Source of the DNA: Ruminococcaceae bacterium R-25
GTDB taxonomy: Bacteria; Bacillota; Clostridia; Saccharofermentanales; Saccharofermentanaceae
Direction of reading: 5' to 3'
DNA: 64,000 nt
Assembly (NCBI GenBank): GCA_003149065.1
Contig: QGFZ01000002.1
Location: forward strand, 124,001-188,000
Below, one piece after another: positions 25,080 to 32,454 of the stretch. The position numbers and the translations under genes are program-made. The first letter of the stretch is position 1. Every line of letters starts with the position of its first letter. Under the pieces are notes generated by a model. The model was given only the letters and a program-made list of their open reading frames with translations, ran no database searches and was not told the DNA's origin.

Positions 25080-26213
25080 ATGAGCATTGATGTAAGCAAG
25101 ATGCCGAAGATCGGTTTTGGTCTTATGAGACTTCCGGAAACAGACGGAGTCATTGATCTCGACAAAGCCTGCAAAATGGTAGACGCGTATCTCGATGCCG
25201 GATTCACTTATTTCGATACCGCATATGTTTATCACGGCGGCAACTCCGAAAAGACAGTAAAGGAAGCTATCGTAAAGCGCCATCCGAGAGATTCTTTCAC
25301 ACTCGCAACAAAGCTTCCGGCGTGGAGCATACATTCTCTTGAAGACAGGGATAAGATCTTCGAAGAACAGCTCGACAGATGCGGTGTGGACTATTTCGAT
25401 TTTTACCTTCTCCACAGCATTGAAGACGGCAACAACTACAATACATACGAGAAGTACGATTGTTTCAATTGGGGTATTCAGAAGAGGGAAGAAGGCAAGA
25501 TCAAGCACTTCGGATTTTCTTACCACGGCACACCCGGACTGCTCGAAAAGATCCTCGACAAGCACCCTGAGATCGAGTTCGTCCAGATCCAGCTGAACTA
25601 TGCTGACTGGGACAATCCGCTCGTACAATCAGGCGAGCTTTATAAGATCCTGTCAGAGAGAAATATTCCGATCATTGTAATGGAACCCTGCAAAGGCGGC
25701 AGGCTCGCAAACCACGATGATGAGTGCACTGAGATCTTAAAGAGCGTTCGCCCTGACAAGTCCATCGCTTCATGGGCATTCCGTTTTGTAGGAAGTCTTC
25801 CCGGTGTTACCACGATCTTAAGCGGCATGACCACGCAGGATCAGATGGAAGACAACATGAATACTTTTAAGGATTTCGAGCCGCTCACAGATGAGGAGCG
25901 CGCTGCGATCGACAAGGTTATTGAAGTAATGTTCCGTGTTGAGCAGATCGGCTGTACTGCATGCAGATACTGTGTTGACGGATGCCCGATGAGCATCAGC
26001 ATTCCTGATGTTATCAGCGCTATCAACACCAAGCGCAAGTTCCCGGGCGATATGAGACCGCAGTTCTTCTATAACGGACTTATCGCAAGAGACGGCAACG
26101 GCAAGGCTTCAGACTGTATTGAATGCGGCCAGTGTGAAGGCGTTTGCCCGCAGCACCTGCCGATCATTACGATCCTTAAGGAAGGTGTCGAAAAGTTCGA
26201 AGTCCGGGGCTGA
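25080..26213 (+). CDS. Aldo/keto reductase with C-terminal 4Fe-4S domain
   Basis: A 377-residue protein. Residues 1-265 are an aldo/keto reductase barrel: GFGLMRLPETDGVIDLD, the catalytic region FDTAYVYHGGNSE (Asp and Tyr), Lys in LATKLP, and His in FYLLHSIED. Residues 280-377 hold two ferredoxin-type motifs, CTACRYCVDGCPMSISIP and CIECGQCEGVCPQHLPI, for two [4Fe-4S] clusters. Such fusions are common in anaerobic Clostridia; they presumably pass electrons between ferredoxin and a carbonyl substrate, which is unknown. AGGAGGTG precedes the ATG, and a TATAAT lies at 25033-25038. Confidence 0.9.
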   Translation: MSIDVSKMPKIGFGLMRLPETDGVIDLDKACKMVDAYLDAGFTYFDTAYVYHGGNSEKTVKEAIVKRHPRDSFTLATKLPAWSIHSLEDRDKIFEEQLDRCGVDYFDFYLLHSIEDGNNYNTYEKYDCFNWGIQKREEGKIKHFGFSYHGTPGLLEKILDKHPEIEFVQIQLNYADWDNPLVQSGELYKILSERNIPIIVMEPCKGGRLANHDDECTEILKSVRPDKSIASWAFRFVGSLPGVTTILSGMTTQDQMEDNMNTFKDFEPLTDEERAAIDKVIEVMFRVEQIGCTACRYCVDGCPMSISIPDVISAINTKRKFPGDMRPQFFYNGLIARDGNGKASDCIECGQCEGVCPQHLPIITILKEGVEKFEVRG

Positions 26214-26230
26214 TCGGAGCCATCTTCCCC

Positions 26231-26299
26231 ATGGTGCTCATAATATCCGTTGCGGGGATCATGATAAAAACTCGAAAAGAGCGTGAAAATAAGGGTTAA
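26231..26299 (+). CDS. Possible tiny membrane peptide (22 residues)
   Basis: An ATG at 26231 with GGAG 12 bases upstream opens a 22-codon frame reading MVLIISVAGIMIKTRK followed by a charged tail. A short hydrophobic stretch plus basic tail is the form of many small membrane proteins. The stop falls inside the -35 region of the mgtE leader promoter. It could equally be chance. Confidence 0.22.
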   Translation: MVLIISVAGIMIKTRKERENKG

Positions 26300-26324
26300 C
26301 AAATGCTTTTTACCGTGCTAAAAT
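26296..26324 (+). promoter_or_regulatory. Promoter of the mgtE leader
   Basis: TTAACA (26296-26301), 17-base spacer, TAAAAT (26319-26324). The predicted start near 26331 lies just before a GGGG/CCCC stem (26332-26335 with 26342-26345). Confidence 0.55.
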
Positions 26325-26330
26325 TTCGAA

Positions 26331-26490
26331 CGGGGAGAAAACCCCAATCCCATTGACAAAAGTGAGGTGAATACGGTGGACGCTGGTGACAGTTGCGACA
26401 AACGAGGGAAACGTGGCCGAAATATCCTTTGTTCCTTAAAGCGCCAGGCGATGACCGTATCGGACCTTAAGGACTAAATGATATATCGTC
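26331..26490 (+). ncRNA. Structured mgtE leader, candidate metal riboswitch of unassigned class
   Basis: About 160 bases between the promoter and a textbook terminator directly before mgtE. ATACGGT (26371-26377) pairs with ACCGTAT (26454-26460), closing a multibranch domain in which CTGG (26383-26386) can pair with CCAG (26444-26447), and ACAAA (26398-26402) with TTTGT (26428-26432). GTTCCTTAA (from 26431) can also pair with TTAAGGAC (26467-26474), a possible switching helix. The position suggests sensing of Mg2+ or another divalent ion. I cannot match it to the M-box (ykoK), yybP-ykoY or NiCo consensus from memory; a diverged M-box is possible. Confidence 0.55.
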
Positions 26491-26491
26491 T

Positions 26492-26524
26492 CCTCTGTTT
26501 GCCGAAGCAAAGCAGAGGTTTTTT
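26492..26524 (+). terminator. Attenuator-type terminator before mgtE
   Basis: CCTCTG+TTTGC (26492-26502) pairs with GCAAA+CAGAGG (26507-26518, one bulged G) around CGAA, followed by TTTTTT. It lies in the leader, 36 bases before the mgtE start, so it must be read through for expression. Confidence 0.85.
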
Positions 26525-26559
26525 GTTCCCGTCGTTTGTTTACTTTTCAGGAGGAACAA

Positions 26560-27963
26560 ATGGCAGAGAAGGAAATAAGAAGAGATTATCAGGACGAGAT
26601 AATCTCGCTGATGAGGGGTAACGATTCCCCAAGGGTAATTCATTACAAGTTAGAAGATTATCACGCGAGTGACATCGCGCAGATCTTAGAGGAGCTTTCC
26701 GACCAGGAGAGAAAAAAGCTCTTCAGAGTCTGCGGCAAGTCTCTGCTCGCGGAAGCATTCGAGTGTCTGGAAGAAGAGCAGGTAAGTGCCTATCTCAACG
26801 AGATGGACATCAGACGTGCTGCGGCAGTAGTTGCTGAGCTCGAGACGGATACTGCTGCGAACGTATTGCGTGAACTTGAGAAAGAGAGACGCGGACTCAT
26901 TATCGATGCTCTCGATACTGAAGTCCGTAAAGAGATCAGCATCATCGCATCCTACGATGAAGACGAGATCGGTTCAAGGATGACCGCGAACTTCATCACG
27001 ATCGGCTTGAACCTTACGGTCAAGCAGGCGATGACAGAGCTCGTAACCCAGGCTGAAGAGAACGATAACATCTCGACGATCTTCGTTCAGGATGACGAGG
27101 GACTCTTCTACGGCGCTCTCACATTAAAGGATTTGATCACGGCAAGGAGCACAACGGACTTAAACACGCTGATAGTTACGTCGTTCCCTTACGTTTACGC
27201 TAACGAACAGATCGATGAGTGTATCGAGAAGCTCAAGGACTATTCGGAGGACTTGATCCCTGTACTTGATGAAGATAACAAGATCTTAGGCGTTATCACA
27301 TCGCAGAGTATCGTAGAAGTTGTCGATGATGAGCTCGGTGAAGACTACGTTAAGTTCGCCGGACTTATTGCAGAAGAAGACCTGAAGGAACCTTTGGGCC
27401 AGAGTATCAGGAAGAGAATGCCTTGGCTTCTCGTCCTCTTGTGCCTCGGCATGATCGTATCAACTCTGGTAGGTGCTTTCGAGGCAGTAATCGCACAGCT
27501 TACGATCATCATGGCATTCCAGTCCCTGATCCTCGACATGGCAGGTAACGTCGGTACACAGTCGCTTGCTGTCACGATCAGAGTATTGACCGACGAGAAC
27601 CTGACTGCAGCGCAGAAGTTCAAGCTGGTATTCAAGGAATCAAAGGTCGGTCTTTCAGTAGGTCTTATTTTAGGTATCGCATCGGTGATCCTTATCGGTG
27701 TTTACCTTATGGTCCTCAAGCACAAGGAACCTGTATTTGCATTTGCTGTAAGCGGATGCATCGGCGTATCTTTGCTCATATCGATGATATTCTCGTCCAT
27801 CATCGGCACATTGATCCCGCTGTTCTTCAAGAAGATCAATATTGACCCTGCGGTAGCTTCAGGCCCCCTGATCACGACAGTTAACGACCTTATTGCCGTA
27901 GGCTGCTACTACGGAATGAGCTGGCTTTTGCTGATCAACGTCATGCAGCTTCACGCTATGTAA
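26560..27963 (+). CDS. mgtE: Magnesium transporter MgtE
   Basis: A 467-residue Mg2+ channel of the MgtE/SLC41 type. It has the N-terminal helical domain (about 1-125, DIAQILEELSDQERKKLF), two CBS domains (about 130-250) with IGSRMTANFITIG, and five membrane helices in the C-terminal part (from about 285) including ILDMAGNVGTQSLAVTIR, the pore signature. The start at 26560 follows AGGAGG by five bases. Expression is probably set by the leader and terminator directly upstream. Together with the P-type ATPase at 4311 the window has two Mg2+ uptake systems. Confidence 0.95.
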   Translation: MAEKEIRRDYQDEIISLMRGNDSPRVIHYKLEDYHASDIAQILEELSDQERKKLFRVCGKSLLAEAFECLEEEQVSAYLNEMDIRRAAAVVAELETDTAANVLRELEKERRGLIIDALDTEVRKEISIIASYDEDEIGSRMTANFITIGLNLTVKQAMTELVTQAEENDNISTIFVQDDEGLFYGALTLKDLITARSTTDLNTLIVTSFPYVYANEQIDECIEKLKDYSEDLIPVLDEDNKILGVITSQSIVEVVDDELGEDYVKFAGLIAEEDLKEPLGQSIRKRMPWLLVLLCLGMIVSTLVGAFEAVIAQLTIIMAFQSLILDMAGNVGTQSLAVTIRVLTDENLTAAQKFKLVFKESKVGLSVGLILGIASVILIGVYLMVLKHKEPVFAFAVSGCIGVSLLISMIFSSIIGTLIPLFFKKINIDPAVASGPLITTVNDLIAVGCYYGMSWLLLINVMQLHAM

Positions 27964-28000
27964 CTGACGCATGTAACAATGTTAAAAGAGGAAAAATAAT

Positions 28001-28249
28001 ATGGAACATGTAACTTTCAACCCCAAGGGTGTCTGCTCTATCCAGATTGACTTCGATATTGAGGATGGCAAGCTCTATAACGTTAAGTACATTGGCGGCT
28101 GCAATGGCAATCTCAAGGCAATCGGAAAACTTGTCGAAGGCAGGGATGCAAAGGAAGTTGCAGATATCTTAAGGGGCAACACCTGCGGCATGAAGCCTAC
28201 ATCATGCGCTGACCAGCTCGCACAGGCTATCGACCAGTACGCAGGATAA
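28001..28249 (+). CDS. TSCPD domain-containing protein (TIGR03905 type)
   Basis: An 82-residue protein consisting of a TSCPD domain, related to the C-terminal domain of B12-dependent ribonucleotide reductases. Four conserved Cys: GVCSIQIDF, GGCNGNLKAI, NTCGMKPTSCADQL (the TSCPDQ motif, here TSCADQ). The function of the stand-alone form is not known; a metal or nucleotide link has been proposed. It lies 37 bases after mgtE and ends before a strong terminator, so could be co-transcribed with it. Confidence 0.88.
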   Translation: MEHVTFNPKGVCSIQIDFDIEDGKLYNVKYIGGCNGNLKAIGKLVEGRDAKEVADILRGNTCGMKPTSCADQLAQAIDQYAG

Positions 28250-28291
28250 GATCTGCCGGTGCCAATGCCCTGAACAAAACAAAAAGAAACC

Positions 28292-28335
28292 ATGAATAAA
28301 GCCCGCCGGAACAAGATATGGCGGGCCTTATTCAT
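28292..28335. terminator. Bidirectional terminator
   Basis: GCCCGCC (28301-28307) pairs with GGCGGGC (28320-28326), extended by ATGAATAA (28292-28299) with TTATTCAT (28328-28335). It sits between convergent genes and has A/T-rich arms on both sides, so it can serve both strands. Confidence 0.85.
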
Positions 28336-28345
28336 ATATTAAAAC

Positions 28346-29203
28346 TTATTCCTTATAAGCTGTATACGTCTTGACGTTCAGCACTGTCTCGCCGTCGATC
28401 TGGAGAGCGACCGGCCTGTCGAATGTGACCTTGATCCTGTGGCCTGTCTTGACCTCAACGTTCTTTTTGTGATCTACGTGCTTGCCCTTGAAGATGGAAG
28501 GGAAGATAGCAAGTGTCGGGATTTTTCCGCTGCCGTGGAAGATAAGGAGCGAGAGAAGTCTGTCCTTGCCTAATCTGTCTTGGGCAGGTGTTGCGATCAT
28601 ACCGCCGCCGTAATAACGGCCGTTCATCGAAGGAGCGAGCCATACCTTCTTGTAGGAGTAATGCTGTCCGTCGACTTCGATCTCTGCGTTTGTGGGCTTA
28701 TAGTGGAAAAGCAGGCCCTTGATGGCGATGCCGGCGTAGTCGATCTTCTTGTTTCCGGCAGCTCTCTGCTGGTCGCCGACTTCACAGCAGTAACCGTCGA
28801 TGCCGTAGCCGATGCCGTTTATGAAGCGTTTCTTCATGCCATTAACTTCAACAAAAGGAAGGTCCTTCAGGTACTGCTCGATCCTGACCGGATTATCGCC
28901 GGGCTTCTTGCCGATATCGTTCCAGAAGTCATTGCCGCTTCCTGTCGGATAGTAATAGAGGGGGATGCTGTATTTTAAGCCGTCAGTGTCGTTGATGAAG
29001 TGATTTAACGTACCGTCGCCGCCGCACAGGATGACTTCGTCTTCCCTGTAGTTTAATTCAGCGAAAAAGCTCTCCCAGTCAGATATCTTGGTAACGTCTT
29101 TGTACACGGCCTTCTTGCCGCGAAGGAAAGTCTTGAGATCATCAGCTTTTTCCTTACCTGTTCCGTTGCCGGAAGCCATGTTAAACAGTACGTAAGTTGA
29201 CAT
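28346..29203 (-). CDS. Diacylglycerol kinase family lipid kinase
   Basis: A 285-residue kinase of the DAGK catalytic family (DgkB/YegS type), acting on diacylglycerol or a related lipid. MSTYVLFNMASGNGTGK gives the N-terminal phosphate-binding loop, and LCGGDGTLNHFINDT is the GGDGT motif; PLYYYPTGSGNDFWNDIG follows. The ATG at 29203 has AGGAGG seven bases upstream, and it overlaps the end of plsC by 23 bases. Co-transcription with a lysophosphatidate acyltransferase supports a role in glycerolipid turnover. Confidence 0.9.
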   Translation of the reverse strand: MSTYVLFNMASGNGTGKEKADDLKTFLRGKKAVYKDVTKISDWESFFAELNYREDEVILCGGDGTLNHFINDTDGLKYSIPLYYYPTGSGNDFWNDIGKKPGDNPVRIEQYLKDLPFVEVNGMKKRFINGIGYGIDGYCCEVGDQQRAAGNKKIDYAGIAIKGLLFHYKPTNAEIEVDGQHYSYKKVWLAPSMNGRYYGGGMIATPAQDRLGKDRLLSLLIFHGSGKIPTLAIFPSIFKGKHVDHKKNVEVKTGHRIKVTFDRPVALQIDGETVLNVKTYTAYKE

Positions 29204-29942
29204 TCTGTTCTTCCTCCTGATTCTTTTCAACAAATGACAACATCAGATTTCTTGCGTAATCTCCTATATCGTTGCAGCGGGTCGTCCTGACCTGTTCCTC
29301 TGTAAGAACGTCCAGAACTTCGAAATATATATCGGTCCCGTGAAGCGGGAAATTCTTAGGCATCTCATGAGCTCCCCACATGCCGCAGATGACGACGGGG
29401 ACGTTTGCTTTCTGTGCGATCTTGAAGATCCCGTTGTGGAACGGGAGAAGACCTTCGCCGAAATTTCTCGTGCCTTCAGGGTAAACAGCGATCGATACCT
29501 GGTCGTCCTTTATGAGCTTGGCTGCCATGTCGATCGTCTTCATTGCGTTTCTGGGATTCTCGCGGTCGATGGGCAGAAAGCAGCAGCGCCTTATGATCCT
29601 GCCCCAGCAGGGAACCTTAAAGTTCTCTTCTTTCGAGATGAATGCGAGATCGAAATCCTTAAGCAGATACCATGATGTGATCGGATCTAACTTTGAGCGG
29701 TGGTTGCAAACGAGAAGAAATCTGCGGTTCAGAGGGATCTTTTCCATGCCTTTGGTGTGAAAACGGACTCTGCCTACAAAGATCAGGTGCCATGTCGAAC
29801 TGACGAGGAGCCACCTGTAAAAGCGGCTGTGTTTATCGTAAAGCTTCTTCGTATTTACGAAGCATGAGCATATGAAAAGGAATGCCCAGTACGACAAAAA
29901 AAGCGCTACGAGAATAACGACCAACCAAAGTAAATATTTCAT
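29181..29942 (-). CDS. plsC: 1-acyl-sn-glycerol-3-phosphate acyltransferase
   Basis: A 253-residue membrane-bound acyltransferase. One N-terminal helix (about 2-24), then the HX4D motif in CNHRSKLDPITSW, FISKEENFKVPCWGRIIRR as motif II, and VYPEGTRNFGEG as motif III. It makes phosphatidic acid from lysophosphatidic acid and acyl-ACP or acyl-CoA. First gene of a two-gene operon with a DAGK-type lipid kinase. Confidence 0.9.
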   Translation of the reverse strand: MKYLLWLVVILVALFLSYWAFLFICSCFVNTKKLYDKHSRFYRWLLVSSTWHLIFVGRVRFHTKGMEKIPLNRRFLLVCNHRSKLDPITSWYLLKDFDLAFISKEENFKVPCWGRIIRRCCFLPIDRENPRNAMKTIDMAAKLIKDDQVSIAVYPEGTRNFGEGLLPFHNGIFKIAQKANVPVVICGMWGAHEMPKNFPLHGTDIYFEVLDVLTEEQVRTTRCNDIGDYARNLMLSFVEKNQEEEQNVNLRTV

Positions 29943-30148
29943 TTTTAACCCTACCTAATAAGGTAAATATATCAGAATAGTTTTTATTTTGATAATCAAA
30001 TTTTCGGGCAAATGTTCGTAAGAATCACCAAAAAGAAAGATTACATAAATTGCGAATGAATTGTTCAAATAGCAAGAAATGTATAATACAAATGTCAAAA
30101 TAACAGAATTTACCGCATATTTTTAGGGCTCCCGCCAAATCCGAATGC
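29943..30148. other. AT-rich divergent intergenic region
   Basis: Together with the promoter that follows, 285 bases separate plsC and the xylanase gene. On the plus strand TATAAT at 30082-30087 has TTGTTC 15 bases before it, a possible further promoter. The minus strand has TATATT-like sequence about 30 bases before plsC. No other structure is seen. Confidence 0.4.
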
Positions 30149-30178
30149 TTGTTTATTCAACCATTCTTGCGGTAGAAT
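30149..30178 (+). promoter_or_regulatory. Possible promoter of the xylanase gene
   Basis: TTGTTT (30149-30154), 18-base spacer, TAGAAT (30173-30178), about 50 bases before the ATG. Confidence 0.4.
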
Positions 30179-30227
30179 TATCAGTACGAACAACAAACAA
30201 TATGAAGGCTTTTTTCGTGGAGGTAAT

Positions 30228-32252
30228 ATGAAAAAAGGATTTATCAAACTCGTTGCAGCTGCTCTGGCAGGCATGTGCCTCTTGAGCGGATGTAACTCAC
30301 TTCCTAACGGATCCAACGGTCCGGTCGAAGTTCCGACAACCATCAAGGCGGACTTCACACAGAAGGAAAAGAAGGGTAACTGGATCAAGTACGGCGACTG
30401 CAAAGTTACTCTCAAGGACGGTACAGCTGTAATTACAGACCGTACAGCAAGCAATACGGGTATTGCAATTCCTTGTGAGAACTACAGAGGCAACACGGTA
30501 AAGGCCTATGTTAAGGCTTCTTCCGCAAACGATTCCATGACTCTCTCATTGAAGTATGAGTTCTACGGAAACGTTTCCTATGTAAACATCGCAGCAGGCC
30601 AGGCTGACGAAGCCGGCATCACCGAGATCACAGGCACTATCCAGATCCCTGACAATGCCCAGAACGCAATGGTATATCTCGAAGCAAGCGATGTCAGAGA
30701 CATCACGGTTTCCGAGATGGAAGTCAGCATCGAAGGCGAATTCAATAACCTGACAGGCACACCTGTCGAGTCATTGGAAGATCCTTCAAAGACAGCATCA
30801 CTCGCTGCTGCATATGCTGATTATTTCAAGTTCGGTGTTGCATCTCCTGCAACAGTTATGACGAACAAGAACGATTCTTTCAGAAAGCTCCTCAAGACAC
30901 AGTTCAACTCAGTAACACCTGAAAACGAGCTCAAGCCTGATTCCGTTCTTGATGCAGCAAAGTGCAAGGCTGATCCCGCAAAGTACAACGAGGCACCTGC
31001 TATCCATTTCGATGCAGCTAAGCCTATCCTTGACTACTGCAAGAAGAATAACATCCCTATGAGAGGCCACACTCTCGTTTGGTATTCACAGACACCTTCA
31101 TGGTTCTTCTATGAGAACTACGATGTAAACGGACAGCTCGCGAGCAGAGAACTCATGCTCAAGAGAATGGAGAGCTATATCGACCAGGTAACCAACTGGT
31201 GCGAAAAGAACTACCCCGGCGTTATCTACGCTTGGGACGTAGTAAACGAAGCTGCCGCAGATGATGGGGGAATGAGAGACTGCTACTGGAAGCAGGTAAT
31301 AGGAGACGATTATGTAGAGAAGGCTTTCGAGTTCGCAAGAAAGCACGCACCTTCCAATGTCCAGCTCTTCTACAACGACTACAACGAGTATCAGACATCA
31401 AAGCAGGAAGACATCCTTACAATGCTTAAGCCTGTCGCAGCAGCAGGCAACATCGACGGTATGGGCATGCAGAGCCACATCAGCTCAGGCCTCAATGTCG
31501 ATAACTACATTGCTGCAGCAAAGAGATATGCAGACGAGCTTGGCGTCGTAATCCACATCACAGAGCTCGACGTCACAGCACCTAAGTCACTTAACCCTAT
31601 GTACGACCAGGGTGTTTACATGAAGAAGTTCTTCGAAGCAGTCATCGCTGCTGACAAGGCAGGCGTTCCGATCGAGTGCGTAACGGTATGGGGTCTTACA
31701 GACGACATGAGCTGGAAGTCTTCCACAAAGCCGTTGCTCTTCTACGGAAACCTCTCACCCAAGCCCGCTTACGAAGGCGTTATGTGCGCTCTTAACGGCG
31801 GCGAAGTAACTAAGCCCGCTGACTACCAGGAGCCTAAGACAGACTCAACACCTTTCGTTGAGGACTACGAAGACCAGAAGAAGATCGGCGGCCCGAGATA
31901 CAGCTCCGTCCAGAAGATCGTCAAGGGCGGCTACGAGAGTGACTACTGTCTCGAAAACTCCGAAGGCTACGCTGAGTACGACGGATATTCCATCGACGTA
32001 ACCAACTATGTCGGCCACACGATCAAGGTAACATTTGCCATCAAGTCCAAGGCACCTACATGTAAGTGCACAGCAGACATCGACGGCACATGGCCTACGA
32101 TCGCCGAGGTTCAGACAGGTTCAGACGAGTGGGTATTGGGTGAAGGCCAGTACACGATCGAAGAAGGCACACCGAGCCTCACGATCTATTTCGAGAGTGT
32201 CGACATGAATCCTTTCTATCTCGATAACGTAAAGATCGAAGTAGTTGATTAA
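30228..32252 (+). CDS. Endo-1,4-beta-xylanase, GH10, lipoprotein with flanking carbohydrate-binding-like domains
   Basis: A 674-residue surface-anchored xylanase. The lipobox is CLLSGC (Cys22). A beta-rich domain of about 140 residues (35-180, resembling CBM4/9 or 22) precedes the GH10 barrel (about 190-530). The acid/base is Glu341 in DVVNEAAADDG and the nucleophile Glu446 in HITELDVTAP; RGHTLVWYSQTPSWF is a further GH10 signature. A C-terminal beta-sandwich (about 540-674) repeats the style of the N-terminal one. It should cut xylan outside the cell. GGAGG precedes the ATG and a terminator follows, so it is a single-gene unit. The pentose uptake operon at 45-52 kb may use its products. Confidence 0.93.
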   Translation: MKKGFIKLVAAALAGMCLLSGCNSLPNGSNGPVEVPTTIKADFTQKEKKGNWIKYGDCKVTLKDGTAVITDRTASNTGIAIPCENYRGNTVKAYVKASSANDSMTLSLKYEFYGNVSYVNIAAGQADEAGITEITGTIQIPDNAQNAMVYLEASDVRDITVSEMEVSIEGEFNNLTGTPVESLEDPSKTASLAAAYADYFKFGVASPATVMTNKNDSFRKLLKTQFNSVTPENELKPDSVLDAAKCKADPAKYNEAPAIHFDAAKPILDYCKKNNIPMRGHTLVWYSQTPSWFFYENYDVNGQLASRELMLKRMESYIDQVTNWCEKNYPGVIYAWDVVNEAAADDGGMRDCYWKQVIGDDYVEKAFEFARKHAPSNVQLFYNDYNEYQTSKQEDILTMLKPVAAAGNIDGMGMQSHISSGLNVDNYIAAAKRYADELGVVIHITELDVTAPKSLNPMYDQGVYMKKFFEAVIAADKAGVPIECVTVWGLTDDMSWKSSTKPLLFYGNLSPKPAYEGVMCALNGGEVTKPADYQEPKTDSTPFVEDYEDQKKIGGPRYSSVQKIVKGGYESDYCLENSEGYAEYDGYSIDVTNYVGHTIKVTFAIKSKAPTCKCTADIDGTWPTIAEVQTGSDEWVLGEGQYTIEEGTPSLTIYFESVDMNPFYLDNVKIEVVD

Positions 32253-32281
32253 TACCAGTTATTAATAAAGACAAAAGGAAT

Positions 32282-32314
32282 GAGGGTGCCGGTCATGGCA
32301 CCCTCTTTTCTTTG
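32282..32314 (+). terminator. Intrinsic terminator of the xylanase gene
   Basis: GAGGGTGCC (32282-32290) pairs with GGCACCCTC (32297-32305), followed by TTTTCTTT. Confidence 0.88.
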
Positions 32315-32454
32315 CTCTTCTCTGTGTCTTACGGCATCAATTCGGCATATTTTCCGTGTCTTTTTCGCGTTTTCTATTCCAAAAAAGCAAAATTCTTTTA
32401 CAGTATAGTCAGGGGATCTTAAGGATCATATTTAGTAGTAAAGAGGGATAATCT

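Noticed and set aside
26331-26490. Firm assignment of the mgtE leader to the M-box
   Set aside because: The position fits, but I cannot find the conserved M-box segments; I left the class open.
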